Part shown: positions 40,756-47,650 of the stretch, in pieces
How the letters are laid out: every line of letters starts with the position of its first letter
Position numbering within the stretch: the first letter of the stretch is position 1
Assembly (NCBI GenBank): GCA_910588655.1
Contig: CAJUPJ010000001.1
Coordinates: 124,001-188,000 of the forward strand
DNA length: 64,000 bases
Source of the DNA: an uncultured Lachnospiraceae bacterium
GTDB taxonomy: Bacteria > Bacillota > Clostridia > Lachnospirales > Lachnospiraceae
Reading direction: 5' to 3'
Position numbers and translations under genes: made by a program
The notes under the pieces: model-generated
The model's database searches: none
The model's input: the letters and a program-made list of their open reading frames with translations, nothing else
Told to the model about the DNA's origin: nothing

Positions 40756-42018
40756 ATGGCACAGAAGAAAATAATTGCATTTATTAATGCAGAGAATGAA
40801 GTCCCGGCAAATGTTGGAAACCTGGCTTTAAAGTATTCTTGTGAAGGTGCAGATGGTTTATTTATCTATAATTATACAGGTGATGAACAATCAAGGGAAG
40901 AATTTCTGCTGTCTGCAAGAAATATTGAAAAGCAGATTGACATACCATTTTTTATTGGTATTTATGTAAACAGGTTTGAGGATGCCAAGAAAGCACTTTA
41001 TACAGGTGCATCAAAACTTGTAATAAGGAAGGCACTTTTACCTGAAGAAGATGAGATAAAAGAAATAACTGCCCGGTTTGGCAAGGACAAGCTTGCAATA
41101 GAAATTGATATGAAAGCTGATTTCCATAATGCAAAGCAGTTAGACAAGTATTATGATATGGGGATAGGTACAGTTGTACTTAAACATATAGATACTACAG
41201 AAGCTTTCAGGGAGGCAGTTCTTGGGACAAAGCTGCACGTACTGATAAGGGATGGCTTAATAAGGAATGACCTTGCAGAACTTCTTTCTTATGAAAGCAC
41301 AGAAGCAGTTATTACCAATTATTTTGAAGACAAGGATATTTATAAGGCAAAGCGCGCAGTTAAAAAACAGGGAATAGATGTGCCGCTTTTTGAAAGCCTT
41401 ATAGATTTTTCAGAATTTAAGCTGTCAGGCAACGGTCTTGTACCTGTGGTGGTACAGGATTACAGGACAAGTGAAGTGCTTATGATGGCTTATATGAATG
41501 AAGAGTCATATAATAAAACAATTGAAACTGGCAGGATGACATATTTCAGCCGCAGCAGGCAGGAATTGTGGATAAAAGGTGAAACGTCAGGACATTACCA
41601 GTATGTAAAGTCGCTTATGCTTGACTGTGACAATGATACAATACTTGCCAGAGTGCACCAGGTTGGTGCAGCGTGCCATACAGGCAGCTACAGCTGTTTC
41701 TTTAAAAAGCTGGCAGAAAAGGATTATATAGAAACTAATCCTTTAAAAATCCTTGAAGAAGATTATAATATAATAGTGGACAGGAAAAACCACCCTAAAG
41801 AGGGTTCATATACAAATTACTTGTTTGACAAGGGGATTGATAAAATCCTTAAAAAATGTGGTGAGGAAGCTTCAGAAATTATTATTGCTGCCAAAAATGA
41901 AGGCAGTGAAGAACTTAAGTATGAAATTGCAGATTTTCTTTATCATATGATGGTACTTATGGCAGAATGCGGGCTTGACTGGGAAGATATAACAAGGGAG
42001 CTTGCAAACAGGCGTTAA
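40756..42018 (+). CDS. hisIE: Bifunctional phosphoribosyl-AMP cyclohydrolase / phosphoribosyl-ATP pyrophosphatase with HisF-like N-terminus
   Basis: 420 residues from the ATG at 40756 (GGGGAAAGGA upstream); open sequence further upstream lacks an RBS and is cysteine/arginine-rich nonsense. The first 210 or so residues look like a degenerate HisA/HisF-type barrel (MAQKKIIAFINAENEVPANV, FIGIYVNRFEDAKKALYTGA). HisI follows with metal and zinc ligands in DCDNDT and AACHTGSYSC, then HisE with KCGEEASEIIIAAKN and EIADFLYHMMVLM. HisI and HisE do steps 3 and 2 of histidine synthesis. The front domain occurs in Lachnospiraceae HisIE proteins, and its role is unclear. The gene stands alone, away from other his genes. 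Confidence 0.9.
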   Translation: MAQKKIIAFINAENEVPANVGNLALKYSCEGADGLFIYNYTGDEQSREEFLLSARNIEKQIDIPFFIGIYVNRFEDAKKALYTGASKLVIRKALLPEEDEIKEITARFGKDKLAIEIDMKADFHNAKQLDKYYDMGIGTVVLKHIDTTEAFREAVLGTKLHVLIRDGLIRNDLAELLSYESTEAVITNYFEDKDIYKAKRAVKKQGIDVPLFESLIDFSEFKLSGNGLVPVVVQDYRTSEVLMMAYMNEESYNKTIETGRMTYFSRSRQELWIKGETSGHYQYVKSLMLDCDNDTILARVHQVGAACHTGSYSCFFKKLAEKDYIETNPLKILEEDYNIIVDRKNHPKEGSYTNYLFDKGIDKILKKCGEEASEIIIAAKNEGSEELKYEIADFLYHMMVLMAECGLDWEDITRELANRR

Positions 42019-42130
42019 AATAATTCCACCTGTCTGGATTAGCAACCCATACAGGTGGAAATAATTTATAATGTTTTGGAATAAAATATATAATTGCTGG
42101 GGTTAAACAGCAGAAAGGCAGGCGGGAACT

Positions 42131-42304
42131 ATGGGTGTAACATTATTTTTAGCAAAAAACCTTGCAGATTTATCATTTGGTGGTGCATTTGCATGGTACT
42201 TTGTAAAATTCCTTATTAGCATTGTGGTTGCATTTGCAGGTATTAAAGCAGGCATTGCACTGCGCAAATCTAAAAATGCCAAAGCAGGTACAGAATTAAA
42301 GTAA
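42131..42304 (+). CDS. Small single-helix membrane protein
   Basis: 57 residues: MGVTLFLAKNLADLSFGGAF, a hydrophobic helix (about 20-44, WYFVKFLISIVVAFAGIKAGIAL) and a basic tail RKSKNAKAGTELK. A reasonable RBS (AAAGGCAGGCGGG) lies upstream. The gene ends 15 bp before the CYTH gene, suggesting co-transcription. Function unknown. It has the look of a conserved small protein (positive tail inside), not a leader peptide. Confidence 0.7.
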   Translation: MGVTLFLAKNLADLSFGGAFAWYFVKFLISIVVAFAGIKAGIALRKSKNAKAGTELK

Positions 42305-42319
42305 AATGTGAGGCAGAAT

Positions 42320-42814
42320 ATGGAAATAGAGAAAAAATTTCTTATAAAATCCCTGCCATCTGGTCTTGGACAGTATAAGAAAAAGGATATAGAGCAGGGA
42401 TATCTCTGCCTTGCCCCTGTTGTGCGTATAAGGAAAAGCAACAGCCAGTATATTTTAACTTATAAATCTTTGCCAGATGGCAGGGATAACGGGACTTCTG
42501 GTGTAAGGGTAAATAATGAGATAGAAGCGCCTCTTACCAAAGAAGGATATGAACACTTGTGTAAAAAGACAGATGGCAATATAATTAAGAAAACAAGGTA
42601 TCTTATACCACTTCCTGACGGGCATACAGGGGAACTTGATATTTTTGAGGGAAATTTAAAAGGCTTGTATTTTATCGAAGTAGAATTTAAAGATGAAGAA
42701 GATGCAGCACGTTTTGTCCCTCCAGACTGGTTTGGCGAAAATGTAAGTAATGATGAAAGGTATGCAAATAGTTTTTTATCACAATGTGACAGCCTGGATG
42801 TATTTTTAAATTAG
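42320..42814 (+). CDS. CYTH-domain protein (triphosphatase/adenylyl cyclase-like fold)
   Basis: 164 residues from the ATG at 42320, with GAGG six bases upstream; a GTG four codons earlier would include the RBS itself. The CYTH signature EIEKKFLI opens the protein, and later metal and phosphate ligands occur in VRIRKSNSQYILTYKS, NEIEAPLTKEGYE, TRYLIPL, ELDIFEG and FIEVEFKDEEDA. CYTH tunnel enzymes of this size usually hydrolyse inorganic triphosphate or similar. The physiological substrate is unknown. Confidence 0.9.
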   Translation: MEIEKKFLIKSLPSGLGQYKKKDIEQGYLCLAPVVRIRKSNSQYILTYKSLPDGRDNGTSGVRVNNEIEAPLTKEGYEHLCKKTDGNIIKKTRYLIPLPDGHTGELDIFEGNLKGLYFIEVEFKDEEDAARFVPPDWFGENVSNDERYANSFLSQCDSLDVFLN

Positions 42815-42848
42815 TGTACCTGTACAGCAGGAGTATAGGGCTTGTGCC

Positions 42849-42886
42849 TGTGCGCTGCCTGGCACAAAGCCTTTTATAAGCACAAA
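42849..42886 (+). terminator. Possible terminator after the CYTH gene
   Basis: GGCTTGTGCC / GGCACAAAGCC stem around TGTGCGCTGCCT, followed by TTTTATAAG. It lies between the CYTH gene and nfnA. Confidence 0.5.
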
Positions 42887-42909
42887 GCAGCGCAGAAACG
42901 GGGATTATT

Positions 42910-43791
42910 ATGTTTAAAATATTAAAGAAAGAATATCTTGCCAATAATATCTGGCTTATGGATATTGAAGCCCCAAGGGTAGCAAAGTCATGTAAACCTG
43001 GGCAGTTTGTTATTGTTAAAATGGATGAAAAAGGGGAAAGAATTCCTCTTACAGTATGTGATTATGATGCCACAAAAGGCACTGTTACAATAGTGTTCCA
43101 GATTGTCGGCGCTTCTACAAAGAGAATGGCAGAATATGAACCTGGACAGTCATTTATGGATTTTGCAGGGCCGCTGGGATGTGCCTCAGAACTTACAGAG
43201 ATAACAAAAGAAGAATTAAAGAAAGAAAGTATTCTTTTTGTATGTGGTGGTGTAGGTACAGCACCAGTATATCCACAGGCTAAGTGGATGAAAGAGCATG
43301 GAATTGATGTTGATGTTATAATTGGTGCACGTACAAAGGATATTATTATTCTTGAAAAAGAAATGGAAAAGGTTGCCGCAAACCTTTATATTGCTACAGA
43401 TGATGGTTCATATGGGTTTAAGGGCAATGGATGTGACCAGATTAATGAACTTGTAAAGAACCAGGGCAAAAAGTATACAAGGGTTGTAGCAATCGGACCA
43501 ATGATTATGATGAAGTTTGTTTCACTTCTTACAAAAGAACTTGGAATACCTACTATTGTAAGCATGAACCCTATTATGGTTGATGGTACAGGCATGTGTG
43601 GTGCATGCCGCCTGCAGGTTGGGGATGAAATCAAGTTTGCATGTGTGGACGGACCGGAGTTTGACGGACACCTTGTTGATTTTGACCAGGCTATGCGCCG
43701 CCAGGGAATGTATAAAACAGAAGAGGGAAGGGCAATGCTCCGCCTTGAAGAAGGAGATACACATAGCGGGGGATGTGGCAATTGTAATTAA
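42910..43791 (+). CDS. NfnA-type ferredoxin-NADP+ reductase subunit (sulfide dehydrogenase-like FAD/NAD subunit)
   Basis: 293 residues. A flavin-binding front (CKPGQFVIVKMDEKGERIPLTVCDY) precedes an NAD(P) domain (ILFVCGGVGTAPVYPQ). The C-terminal cysteines for a 2Fe-2S cluster lie in DGTGMCGACRLQVGDEIKFACVDGPEF. It pairs with the glutamate-synthase-like subunit encoded 55 bp downstream. In anaerobes the pair (NfnAB) bifurcates electrons between NADH, ferredoxin and NADPH, and older names are sulfide dehydrogenase or GltA-associated subunit. The last ten residues carry a Cys/Gly-rich tail (SGGCGNCN), as often seen. Confidence 0.9.
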   Translation: MFKILKKEYLANNIWLMDIEAPRVAKSCKPGQFVIVKMDEKGERIPLTVCDYDATKGTVTIVFQIVGASTKRMAEYEPGQSFMDFAGPLGCASELTEITKEELKKESILFVCGGVGTAPVYPQAKWMKEHGIDVDVIIGARTKDIIILEKEMEKVAANLYIATDDGSYGFKGNGCDQINELVKNQGKKYTRVVAIGPMIMMKFVSLLTKELGIPTIVSMNPIMVDGTGMCGACRLQVGDEIKFACVDGPEFDGHLVDFDQAMRRQGMYKTEEGRAMLRLEEGDTHSGGCGNCN

Positions 43792-43846
43792 CATATAATA
43801 CCAGTTATTGCGCAGGTTTTGGCGCAGGAATGGAGGAAATATATTA

Positions 43847-45235
43847 ATGGAAACAGATGTTTTAAAAAGAGTGCCTGTGCGTGAACAAGAACCAGAAGTG
43901 CGTGCAGCTAATTTTGAAGAAGTATGTTTAGGATATAATAAAGAAGAAGCTATGGCAGAAGCGTCACGCTGTCTTAAGTGCAAAAACCCGCAGTGTGTCA
44001 AAGGATGTCCTGTAAATATAGATATCCCTGCATTTATAAAAGAGGTTGAAGAGGGCAGCTTTGATGAAGCTTTCCATGTAATTAACAAATATTCTGCCCT
44101 TCCTGCTGTATGTGGGCGTGTATGTCCACAGGAAAGCCAGTGTGAAGCAAAGTGTATACGTGGCATTAAAGGTGATGCTGTTTCTATAGGCAAGCTTGAG
44201 CGTTTTGTTGCTGATACTGCAAGGGAAAATGGCATTAAGCCTGTAAAGGCAGAAACAAAGAAGGGCAAGAGTGTTGCAGTTATAGGTTCAGGCCCTGCCG
44301 GTCTTACATGTGCAGGAGACCTTGCAAAGCTTGGCTATGATGTTACAATTTTTGAAGCATTACATAAAGCCGGAGGCGTTTTATCATATGGAATACCAGA
44401 ATTCCGTCTTCCAAAAAGCACTGTAGTTGACAGTGAAATTGAAAATGTCAAGTCACTTGGTGTCAAGATTGAAACAAATGTAGTAATAGGCAAGGCAGTA
44501 ACTATTGATGAACTTCTGGGTGAAGAAGGCTTTGACGCTGTATTTATTGGTTCTGGTGCAGGGCTTCCAAGGTTTATGGGAATACCTGGCGAAAATGCTA
44601 ATGGCGTATTTTCAGCTAATGAATACCTTACAAGAAGCAATCTTATGAAAGCATTTGATGATAACTATGATACACCAGTATGTGCAGGTAAAAAAGTGGC
44701 AGTAGTAGGAGGCGGAAATGTGGCAATGGATGCTGCAAGGACTGCCCTGCGTCTTGGTGCAGATGTACATATCGTATACCGCCGTAGTGAAGCAGAACTT
44801 CCAGCAAGGGTGGAAGAGGTACACCATGCTAAAGAAGAAGGCATTATATTTGACCTTCTGGCAAATCCTGTTGAAATATTTGAGGATGAACAGGGAAATG
44901 TCAAGGGTATGAAATGTATACGTATGGAACTTGGCGAACCTGACGACTCAGGACGCAGAAGCCCTGTTGAGATTCCAGGTTCAGAATTTGTACTGGATGT
45001 TGATACAGTTATTATGTCACTGGGCACAAGTCCTAACCCTCTTATTTCTTCAACAACAGAAGGCCTTGAAACGAACAGGAGGAAGTGTATTGTTGCAGAA
45101 GAGTCAGACGGAAGCACATCAAAAGCCGCAGTTTATGCAGGTGGTGATGCAGTAACAGGTGCTGCTACAGTTATACTTGCAATGGGGGCAGGAAAAGCAG
45201 CTGCCAAAGGAATAGATGAATTCCTTAGTAAGTAA
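43847..45235 (+). CDS. NfnB-type NADPH-dependent oxidoreductase subunit (glutamate synthase small-subunit family)
   Basis: 462 residues from the ATG at 43847 (GGAGG ten bases upstream). Two 4Fe-4S cysteine sets open the protein (CLKCKNPQCVKGCP and CGRVCPQESQCEAKC). An FAD-binding GSGPAGLTCAGDLAKLG and an NADP-binding VVGGGNVAMDAARTALRLGA follow. The family includes GltD and the large Nfn subunit. The adjacent NfnA-like gene favours the bifurcating NADH:ferredoxin NADP+ oxidoreductase over plain glutamate synthase, since no GltB is present. A terminator follows. Confidence 0.92.
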   Translation: METDVLKRVPVREQEPEVRAANFEEVCLGYNKEEAMAEASRCLKCKNPQCVKGCPVNIDIPAFIKEVEEGSFDEAFHVINKYSALPAVCGRVCPQESQCEAKCIRGIKGDAVSIGKLERFVADTARENGIKPVKAETKKGKSVAVIGSGPAGLTCAGDLAKLGYDVTIFEALHKAGGVLSYGIPEFRLPKSTVVDSEIENVKSLGVKIETNVVIGKAVTIDELLGEEGFDAVFIGSGAGLPRFMGIPGENANGVFSANEYLTRSNLMKAFDDNYDTPVCAGKKVAVVGGGNVAMDAARTALRLGADVHIVYRRSEAELPARVEEVHHAKEEGIIFDLLANPVEIFEDEQGNVKGMKCIRMELGEPDDSGRRSPVEIPGSEFVLDVDTVIMSLGTSPNPLISSTTEGLETNRRKCIVAEESDGSTSKAAVYAGGDAVTGAATVILAMGAGKAAAKGIDEFLSK

Positions 45236-45282
45236 GGACTATAATTAACTATGTACTTTGTAAATTAATAAATAAGAAAAAA

Positions 45283-45330
45283 GCCTTTCCTGTGTTGTAT
45301 TTTATGACAGCACAGGAGGTTTTTTTTAAT
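45283..45330 (+). terminator. Terminator of the nfnAB operon
   Basis: GCCTTTCCTGTG(T)TGT / ACAGCACAGGAGG hairpin followed by TTTTTTTTAA. It lies about 50 bp after the stop. Confidence 0.8.
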
Positions 45331-45881
45331 TTACATGAAAGTGCTTTAAACAATGTAAATATGGGCATTGGGAGGTTTTTTAGTTATAAATATTGTGCAT
45401 ATTGTATATTTTTAAAAGAAGTTAAAGTATTATTGCACAAAGCAGATGACAGAAAATTACAAAAAACTACAAGATATTTGTGATATATGATAACTTATAG
45501 TGATTTTTTTATGTAACAATAACATTGTGCTATCTATGCATATTTGGTAAGATATCTGTAGAAAATCTCCTTGCGGTGCAGAACAAAATAAATTGTGTTA
45601 TTATGAAATTTCCCCAAAGAATCTATACATTTTCTTTGTAAGCATAAAGAAACCGTTATATTTTCCCTAATTTATACTTAGAATGTAAAAATGTTTGTAC
45701 TTTTTATTAATCATTAAAAGTCATTATTTAACGCATGGAGGTTTTCTATTAAAACCAGAGTGCCAGATAAAAAATGGTCTGGCACTCTGTTCTTGTATAT
45801 GGAACAAATAATCTGCATCTTTTTATTATAAAGATTAAGCTGGCAGATTTGTTAAAAATATAAAGAAAGAGAGGATGGATA
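45331..45881. other. 550-bp intergenic region without a supported gene
   Basis: AT-rich, with stop codons in all frames except one short plus-strand frame (to 45483) that has no good RBS or recognisable product. Hairpins are present: TTTCTTT-GTAAGCAT-AAAGAAA (near 45633) and a strong one at 45756-45789. A small RNA is possible between 45490 and 45790, but no family was recognised. Confidence 0.35.
45756..45795. terminator. Strong hairpin upstream of the DUF5688 gene
   Basis: Perfect 12-bp stem CAGAGTGCCAGA / TCTGGCACTCTG with loop TAAAAAATGG, then TTCTTGT on plus and GTTTTAAT on minus. No gene ends just before it on either strand, so it may end an unannotated transcript (for example a small RNA in 45500-45756) or act in the leader. 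Confidence 0.55.
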
Positions 45882-46811
45882 ATGGACAGCATATATACTT
45901 ACCAGGAATTTAAACATTTACTGGCAGAAGAAGTGAAGAAAAATTTTAATAATACGGCAGATATAGAAGTGCATACAGTTATTAAGAATAATTCACTTGA
46001 ACTTGAGGGAATGATAATTGTGGAGGAGGGCAGGAGCGTTTCACCTAATTTTTATCTGGAATTTTATTATGAAGACTATTTAAAGGGAGCAGATATTGGT
46101 GATATTGTAAAAAGCATAACAGAAAAATACAATAAAATGCAGAATAACGAATTTGGCAGCTTTAATATGGATATTAATAATTGCATGGATAAAATAGTGT
46201 GCCGCCTTGTGTCATTTGAAAGGAACAGCAGGCTTTTAGAAGAAATACCATATATACCATTTCTTGATATGGCAATTATATTTTACTGCCTTGTAACTGA
46301 AGATAAAAATGGGATTGGTTCTGTGCGTATATCTAATTCAATAATGGAAGACTGGGGCATGACAGTAAAAACACTTTATACAGCTGCAATAAATAATACA
46401 GAAAGGCTGTTTCCCAAAGTATTCTGTCCATTAAAACTAATGCTTCAAAATATGCTAAACAGTGAAGACAAGGACATGCCAGAAATATTTGGAAGTATAG
46501 AAAACGGGTGTTATAATGAAGAAGAAGCACCATTTATACTTACAAACTGCAGAGGGATAAATGGTTCAGCAGCAATACTTTACCAGGACTGTCTGAAAGA
46601 TATAGGAAAAATGACAGAAACAGGCATGTATATAATACCAAGCAGTATACATGAACTGCTTATAATACCTGATGACGGGCAGCTGTCAGCAGACGGGCTT
46701 AAAAAAATGGTAGAAGAAGTTAATACAAGCTGTGTGGCAGCAGAAGAAGTGCTTTCAGATATGGTTTACTATTATTCAGTAGAAAAAAATATAATTGAAA
46801 TATGTAGTTAA
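45882..46811 (+). CDS. DUF5688-family protein
   Basis: 309 residues. The order of conserved pieces fits DUF5688: FYLEFYYEDYLKGADIGDIVKSI, a CMDKIVCRLVSFERNSRLLEEIPYIPFLDMAIIFYCLV core, VRISNSIMEDWGMTVKTLYTAAINNTERLFP, and the end with SSIHELLIIPDDG. The family is frequent in Lachnospiraceae, often in many paralogues, and has no known function. It is a soluble cytoplasmic protein with AGAGAGG ahead of the ATG. Confidence 0.88.
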   Translation: MDSIYTYQEFKHLLAEEVKKNFNNTADIEVHTVIKNNSLELEGMIIVEEGRSVSPNFYLEFYYEDYLKGADIGDIVKSITEKYNKMQNNEFGSFNMDINNCMDKIVCRLVSFERNSRLLEEIPYIPFLDMAIIFYCLVTEDKNGIGSVRISNSIMEDWGMTVKTLYTAAINNTERLFPKVFCPLKLMLQNMLNSEDKDMPEIFGSIENGCYNEEEAPFILTNCRGINGSAAILYQDCLKDIGKMTETGMYIIPSSIHELLIIPDDGQLSADGLKKMVEEVNTSCVAAEEVLSDMVYYYSVEKNIIEICS

Positions 46812-46948
46812 TCTATATAAAGTTTTTATCTTAAATATGAAAAATTCTTATGTTTCTGTTAAACTGTTTTTAATAGACTTTATATTCCCACAATGGTAAA
46901 ATATTATAAATGAATGGCGCATAAATTATATAAAACAGGAGGTATTTT

Positions 46949-47130
46949 ATGACAGATGGTGAAAAGCTGGATTTCATTATTAACAAACTAGGTAAACTTG
47001 ACATATTAGAAGAAAAATTTAATACATTTGAGAATGGGTTTGATCATTAGAGAAGAGATTTGATGTATTAGAAAACAGAATGGATGCATTAGAAACAGAT
47101 GTAAGAAGATTAAAAGAGAAAATGTCATAA
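46949..47130 (+). pseudogene. Frameshifted small coiled-coil protein
   Basis: With a good RBS (AGGAGGTATTTT), translation gives MTDGEKLDFIINKLGKLDIL and continues EEKFNTFENGFDH before a TAG at 47048. Directly after, a different frame reads LEKRFDVLENRMDALETDVR followed by RLKEKMS and TAA. The two parts make one typical short heptad-repeat protein separated by a one-base frame change (-1). No canonical slippery heptamer is visible at the junction, so mutation is more likely than programmed shifting. Confidence 0.6.
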
Positions 47131-47234
47131 ACAACAATTACATAACATTATTGTTTTTTTCAAACCTAAAATAATTTATATATAATATAAGCATATAAAT
47201 ATATTACAATAACCCTGGCAGGAAACTGTAAGGG

Positions 47235-47549
47235 TTATTGTTTTTGGGTATAGTAATTTGTGATTATCTGTATTGCAATTTCTTTTGCAATGGAACTAGT
47301 TACTTCTCTATTATTGGTTTTTCCAAGATATATACAAAAATAAATCTGGTCTTTTTTTGTTCCAGCAGTTCCTGTAAACCATGTGTCGATAGTAATGCAT
47401 TGTTTTACACCCATTCCTGTCTTTCCATATATAGGTATGCCTGGGCTGTCTTGTTCTGTTACAAGCATTGCATCAATTAATCTTTTTTGTGATTTATAAC
47501 TCCATTTTCTAAAGCAATTAGTGATGAAATAATTTTGAATATAGAACAT
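47235..47549 (-). pseudogene. C-terminal fragment of a class D beta-lactamase/BlaR-like penicillin-binding domain
   Basis: 104 codons. IPIYGKTGMGV contains the KTG box, and ITIDTWFTGTAGTKKDQIYFCIYLG followed by AKEIAIQIITNYY fits the last strands and helix of class D enzymes or BlaR sensor domains. The serine (SxxK) and SxV motifs are missing because the front is gone, cut close to the uvrA promoter. It is a non-functional relic. Confidence 0.6.
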
Positions 47550-47574
47550 GGTGATTTTCTTTTATATAAAAAAC

Positions 47575-47615
47575 GAACATATGTACTTGAAATAGTGTGC
47601 ATTTCGTGGTATGCT
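47575..47615 (+). promoter_or_regulatory. LexA-like SOS box and promoter of uvrA
   Basis: GAACATATGTAC (47575-47586) differs by one base from the Gram-positive SOS box GAAC-N4-GTTC. It abuts the -35 box TTGAAA (47587-47592), followed by a 17-bp spacer and TGGTATGCT with -10 TATGCT (47610-47615). Damage-inducible control of uvrA is therefore likely. Confidence 0.65.
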
Positions 47616-47650
47616 GTTTATATAAATTATGAAAGGATATTACAGAGACA

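Noticed and set aside
42910..45235. Glutamate synthase operon (gltBD)
   Set aside because: The large GltB subunit is absent, and the partner is an NfnA-type subunit, so the bifurcating oxidoreductase is the better reading.
45292..45483. 63-codon frame after the nfnAB operon
   Set aside because: It begins inside the terminator hairpin, has no RBS and no recognisable motif.
46949..47130. Programmed -1 frameshift in the coiled-coil gene
   Set aside because: No X-XXY-YYZ slippery heptamer or stimulatory structure is evident; an ordinary indel is simpler.
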